Shown piece after piece: positions 6,576 to 8,647 of a DNA stretch of 8,647 bases. The stretch is from Promethearchaeota archaeon. GTDB taxonomy: Archaea > Asgardarchaeota > Lokiarchaeia > Sigynarchaeales > SOKP01. The DNA lies in contig JAUXAJ010000227.1 in assembly GCA_030620005.1 (NCBI GenBank), forward strand, positions 1-8,647, written 5' to 3'. Each line of letters starts with the position of its first letter. The stretch's first letter is position 1. The translations under genes and the position numbers were made by a program. The notes beneath the pieces were generated by a model. The model was not told the DNA's origin and ran no database searches. It saw only the letters and a list, made by a program, of their open reading frames with translations.

Positions 6576-7709
6576 CTACACCTCCAAAAGTTCAATAAAT
6601 TTATTGAATATTAGTTCTTTCATGTCTAATGCTCCAGGTGAGGCTTCTGGATTAAAAGCTACCGAAAATATTGGTTTACTCTCATGGATTATTCCTTCGT
6701 TTGTATTATCGTCTTTGTCATGGAATAATTGCTTAAAACCTTCTCTTTCTACATCCTTTAGACAATAAGCATGATTTTGAAAAGTAATAAAACAGTTTTC
6801 TTTTCCGCTCTCAACTGTTGTTCGACTGCCTCTATGTTCAGCGGTCAATTTATAGCAACTGGCTCCTGAAGCGATCCCAAGGATTAAATTGCCCATTCCA
6901 ATTCCCATTGTAGGAATCGAACTTTTAATTAAGTTTTTTGCTATTTCGATAGATTCAAGGTTGATATTCGGATTTCCAGGACCACTTGTGATTAAAACAC
7001 CATCTGGCTTCAATTCCATGATCTTATTATAAGAGTAATTGTAAGGAACTACATTTACTTCTATTTTATTGCTTAATAAAGTTCTTAAAATATTATTTTT
7101 AACACCTAAATCTAATATTACAGCAGAACCTTTTGGATCATCTAGCGTAATTTTTTTAACATGCTTAGTAGACACTGTATCTACGAGATCTTTATTAATT
7201 GGATCTTCAATACTTTGAACTTCTGCTTTTATTGAATCAATATCTGGTTTCTGTCCTTCCTCGAACACTTGAATTAAACCTAACTTGCTACCGCTTAGAA
7301 CTAATTCTTGGGTAATCATTCTAGTATCAATCCATTGGATACCAGGAATATTTTCTTCAATTAACCATTCGTCAAGAGTCCTAATGCTTTCATGATGACT
7401 AGGTTTTTTACAGTATTCATTTACAATCAAACCTTTTATTGTAATAGATTGTGATTCAAACTGTTTGAGAATTCCAAACTCATCCTTCACCTTATCTGGA
7501 ACTCCATAGTTGCCTATAGAAGGATATGTGAAGAGCACGATTTGATCTTTATAGGTTGGATCCGTAAGAATCTCTACATAGCCAGATCCGGGAATGGTTG
7601 AAAATGTTATTTCACCAGAAACTTTTTTAACAGCACCGAAACCTATTCCTTCAAGGCACGTTCCATCTTGAAACATTAAAATCGCAGGTTTTTCGTACTT
7701 ATATATCAT
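6576..7709 (-). CDS. carA: carbamoyl-phosphate synthase small subunit with inactivated glutaminase site
   Basis: CarA normally hydrolyses glutamine and channels ammonia to CarB. The 377 residues match the family in length. The N-terminal CPSase_sm domain is residues 1-150 (SGYVEILTDPTYKDQIVLFTYPSIGN region, 42-67), and a class I GATase domain is residues 195-375. The GATase site is altered. The family's GICLGHQ is G-I-G271-M-G-N274-L275, so nucleophile Cys is Gly, and the adjacent His and glutamine-binding Gln are lost. The catalytic His of HPEASPG is N353, while E355 remains. Other landmarks persist: TSGPGNP (241-247), QNH (311-313), EASPG (355-359). The frame is intact and carB follows after 5 nt, so this looks like a maintained pseudo-glutaminase, not decay. 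Inference: the complex uses free ammonia, and CarA serves structure or regulation. No Shine-Dalgarno precedes the ATG; a TATA-like CTAAATAC (minus strand, 7743-7750) would give a short leader of about 12 nt. Confidence 0.95.
   Translation of the reverse strand: MIYKYEKPAILMFQDGTCLEGIGFGAVKKVSGEITFSTIPGSGYVEILTDPTYKDQIVLFTYPSIGNYGVPDKVKDEFGILKQFESQSITIKGLIVNEYCKKPSHHESIRTLDEWLIEENIPGIQWIDTRMITQELVLSGSKLGLIQVFEEGQKPDIDSIKAEVQSIEDPINKDLVDTVSTKHVKKITLDDPKGSAVILDLGVKNNILRTLLSNKIEVNVVPYNYSYNKIMELKPDGVLITSGPGNPNINLESIEIAKNLIKSSIPTMGIGMGNLILGIASGASCYKLTAEHRGSRTTVESGKENCFITFQNHAYCLKDVEREGFKQLFHDKDDNTNEGIIHESKPIFSVAFNPEASPGALDMKELIFNKFIELLEV
6579..6585 (-). promoter_or_regulatory. strong ribosome-binding site deciding the GTG start of carB
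   Basis: GGAGGTG on the minus strand lies 8 nt before the GTG at 6568-6570 and within the last sense codons of carA (Leu-Leu-Glu-Val). It is the strongest Shine-Dalgarno in the window. It selects GTG over any later ATG and implies that ribosomes ending carA can restart on carB. Confidence 0.85.
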
Positions 7710-7756
7710 TTTGGGTAGATGTTATTTTTTTATTATCTCAATGTATTTAGAATTAA

Positions 7757-7886
7757 GTTATACTAATTTAATTCTTTTATTTAATATAATTATCATGGGA
7801 TAAATAAGAACAAGTTAATAAGAACACGTTATACTAATATAATTCTTTTATTTAATATAATTATCAAGGGATAAATAAGAACAAGT
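7757..7886. repeat. 59-bp near-perfect direct repeat in the carB-carA spacer
   Basis: Copy A is 7757-7815 and copy B 7828-7886, a 71-base period with only two mismatches (7768/7839 and 7796/7867). Each unit, read on the minus strand, contains a TATA-like TTAAATAA (7777-7784 and 7848-7855). The octamer TAAGAACA occurs once in each copy and a third time in the 12-base gap (7805, 7819, 7876). The nearer copy ends 47 bases before the carA ATG, so this may be a duplicated promoter or operator block. No five-A run (minus-strand U-tract) exists in 7710-7903, so read-through from the upstream carB copy is possible. Confidence 0.85.
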
Positions 7887-7903
7887 ATATAAATTTTTAA
7901 AGT

Positions 7904-8647
7904 TTACCAGTAGACCTCCTTTAAGCTCTCATGATATTCGTTCAAGGATTTTATGGATAACTTTTTTTTCCTAACTTTTTCGATAGCATCGACAATAGCC
8001 TCTGCTAGTTGCAAATTAATTATCACGGGTATGTTATAATCGACTGAGAGTCTTCTTATTTTATACTCGTCTTCCATGATTTGTCTAAACTTTTTCTCTG
8101 CCGTTGTTGGAAGCGGTATGTTAATTACTAGATCAATAGCACCATTTTGTAAACAGCTCATTATATTGGGCTCTTCACCAGACTCGTGAATTTTGTAAAG
8201 TCTCACAGCAAATAAACCATTTTCTATAAGCACTTTCGCAGTATCTTCGGTTGCGAAAATCTTAAATCCCAAATCTCTTAGCTTTTTGGCCAAAGGAATT
8301 ACTTTCTTTTTTAATTCCTCACCGCCTACTGAAATTAGAACATTGCCTCCGTTGATAGGAATGTTTTGTTCAGTGGCTTCAAGAGCTTTCATCAAGGCAT
8401 CAGAGAAGTCGTTCCCAATTGCGGCACACTCTCCCGTTGAGCTCATCTCCACTCCCAATATGGGGTCAGCTTTATCTAATCTCATGAAAGAGAACATTGG
8501 AGCCTTAACGGACACATAATCCCCATAGGGTAAATTCATTAACCTTTTTGGTATTTTTTTATCCATTATGACTTCGGCAGCTAAACGCATCAAGTTAATT
8601 CCTCGAGTCTTAGATACATAAGGCATGCTCCTACTTGAACGTAGATT
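7904..8647 (-). CDS. carB: carbamoyl-phosphate synthase large subunit, copy 2 (3' part only)
   Basis: The frame is open across the right edge (NLRSSRS precedes the internal Met at 8624-8626), so this is the C-terminal 247 residues of a second CarB and the rest lies outside the window. It covers the end of the second ATP-grasp core (NLRSSRSMPYVSK), the connecting region (KAPMFSFMRLDKADPILGVE), and the whole C-terminal MGS-like regulatory domain. The last 240 residues align with CarB copy 1 without a gap, 180 of 240 identical by my count. Identity is highest in the core (MPYVSK...GVEM) and the extreme C-terminus (IVDAIEKV, SLNEYHESLKEVYW). It is lowest in the middle of the MGS domain, around residues 1000-1020 of copy 1, where effectors bind in relatives. 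No stop or frameshift is seen, so the copy looks functional. It is upstream of carA on the same strand; whether its own small subunit lies further upstream cannot be seen. Confidence 0.95.
   Translation of the reverse strand, partial: NLRSSRSMPYVSKTRGINLMRLAAEVIMDKKIPKRLMNLPYGDYVSVKAPMFSFMRLDKADPILGVEMSSTGECAAIGNDFSDALMKALEATEQNIPINGGNVLISVGGEELKKKVIPLAKKLRDLGFKIFATEDTAKVLIENGLFAVRLYKIHESGEEPNIMSCLQNGAIDLVINIPLPTTAEKKFRQIMEDEYKIRRLSVDYNIPVIINLQLAEAIVDAIEKVRKKKLSIKSLNEYHESLKEVYW

Noticed and set aside
6576..7709. carA as a decaying pseudogene
   Set aside because: The frame is complete at family length, other conserved motifs are intact, and the carB ribosome-binding site is embedded in its end; only the glutaminase site is altered.
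7757..7886. Terminal repeats of a mobile element
   Set aside because: The copies are direct, only 12 bases apart, and enclose no transposase; a local duplication explains them.
8286..8519. 77-codon plus-strand open frame
   Set aside because: It is antisense to carB copy 2 and mirrors the antisense frame at 3581-3883 over copy 1, so it merely reflects the shared CarB sequence.

Overview
The window is A+T-rich and most resembles an archaeal genome. The Asgard/Lokiarchaeia-like groups are my best guess, and this is an inference. The supporting signs are: no bacterial -35/-10 promoters; TATA-like boxes and U-tract ends; a decayed histidine-kinase tail ending in an SQG-RNKGS-type motif; and a carbamoyl-phosphate synthetase large subunit of the CAD/CPS II type, a type also found in Bacteroidetes. 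The genes appear to be host metabolic and accessory genes. No phage, transposase, rRNA, tRNA or CRISPR was recognised.

Left part (1-1364): the possible 3' tip of a gene entering from the left edge, then a small intact cupin gene (297-632, +). It has a 14-bp perfect palindrome and a TATA-like box upstream, and a hairpin plus U-tract downstream. Next comes a gene graveyard on the minus strand. One piece is the last ~50 codons of a histidine kinase, broken by a frameshift in a G-run and ending in a pentamer repeat tract (757-911). The other is a 49-codon C-terminal remnant of a paralogue of the next gene (980-1129). Positions 1130-1364 hold no recognisable gene.

Middle (1365-2909, +): a 514-residue ArdC-like protein. 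It has an unknown N-terminal domain, an acidic/coiled-coil linker, an ArdC-type single-stranded-DNA-binding-like domain, and a zincin-like metallopeptidase domain whose HExxH reads HDLFH. A convergent intergenic region (2910-3258) follows, with U-tracts for both strands and a 25-bp exact direct repeat.

Right part (3259-8647, minus strand): a carbamoyl-phosphate synthetase cluster, in transcription order carB copy 2 (5' end beyond the right edge), a spacer with a 59-bp near-perfect direct repeat, carA, then carB copy 1. carA and carB copy 1 are 5 nt apart, and the carB ribosome-binding site lies inside the end of carA, so they are very probably co-translated. Together they should make carbamoyl phosphate for arginine and/or pyrimidine synthesis. 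CarA, although a full-length open frame, has lost the nucleophilic Cys (now Gly) and catalytic His (now Asn) of its glutaminase domain. The complex is therefore predicted to use free ammonia instead of glutamine, as vertebrate CPS1 does after losing its Cys. This is the most interesting observation. The diverged tandem carB (75% identical over the shared C-terminal 240 residues) is the second.
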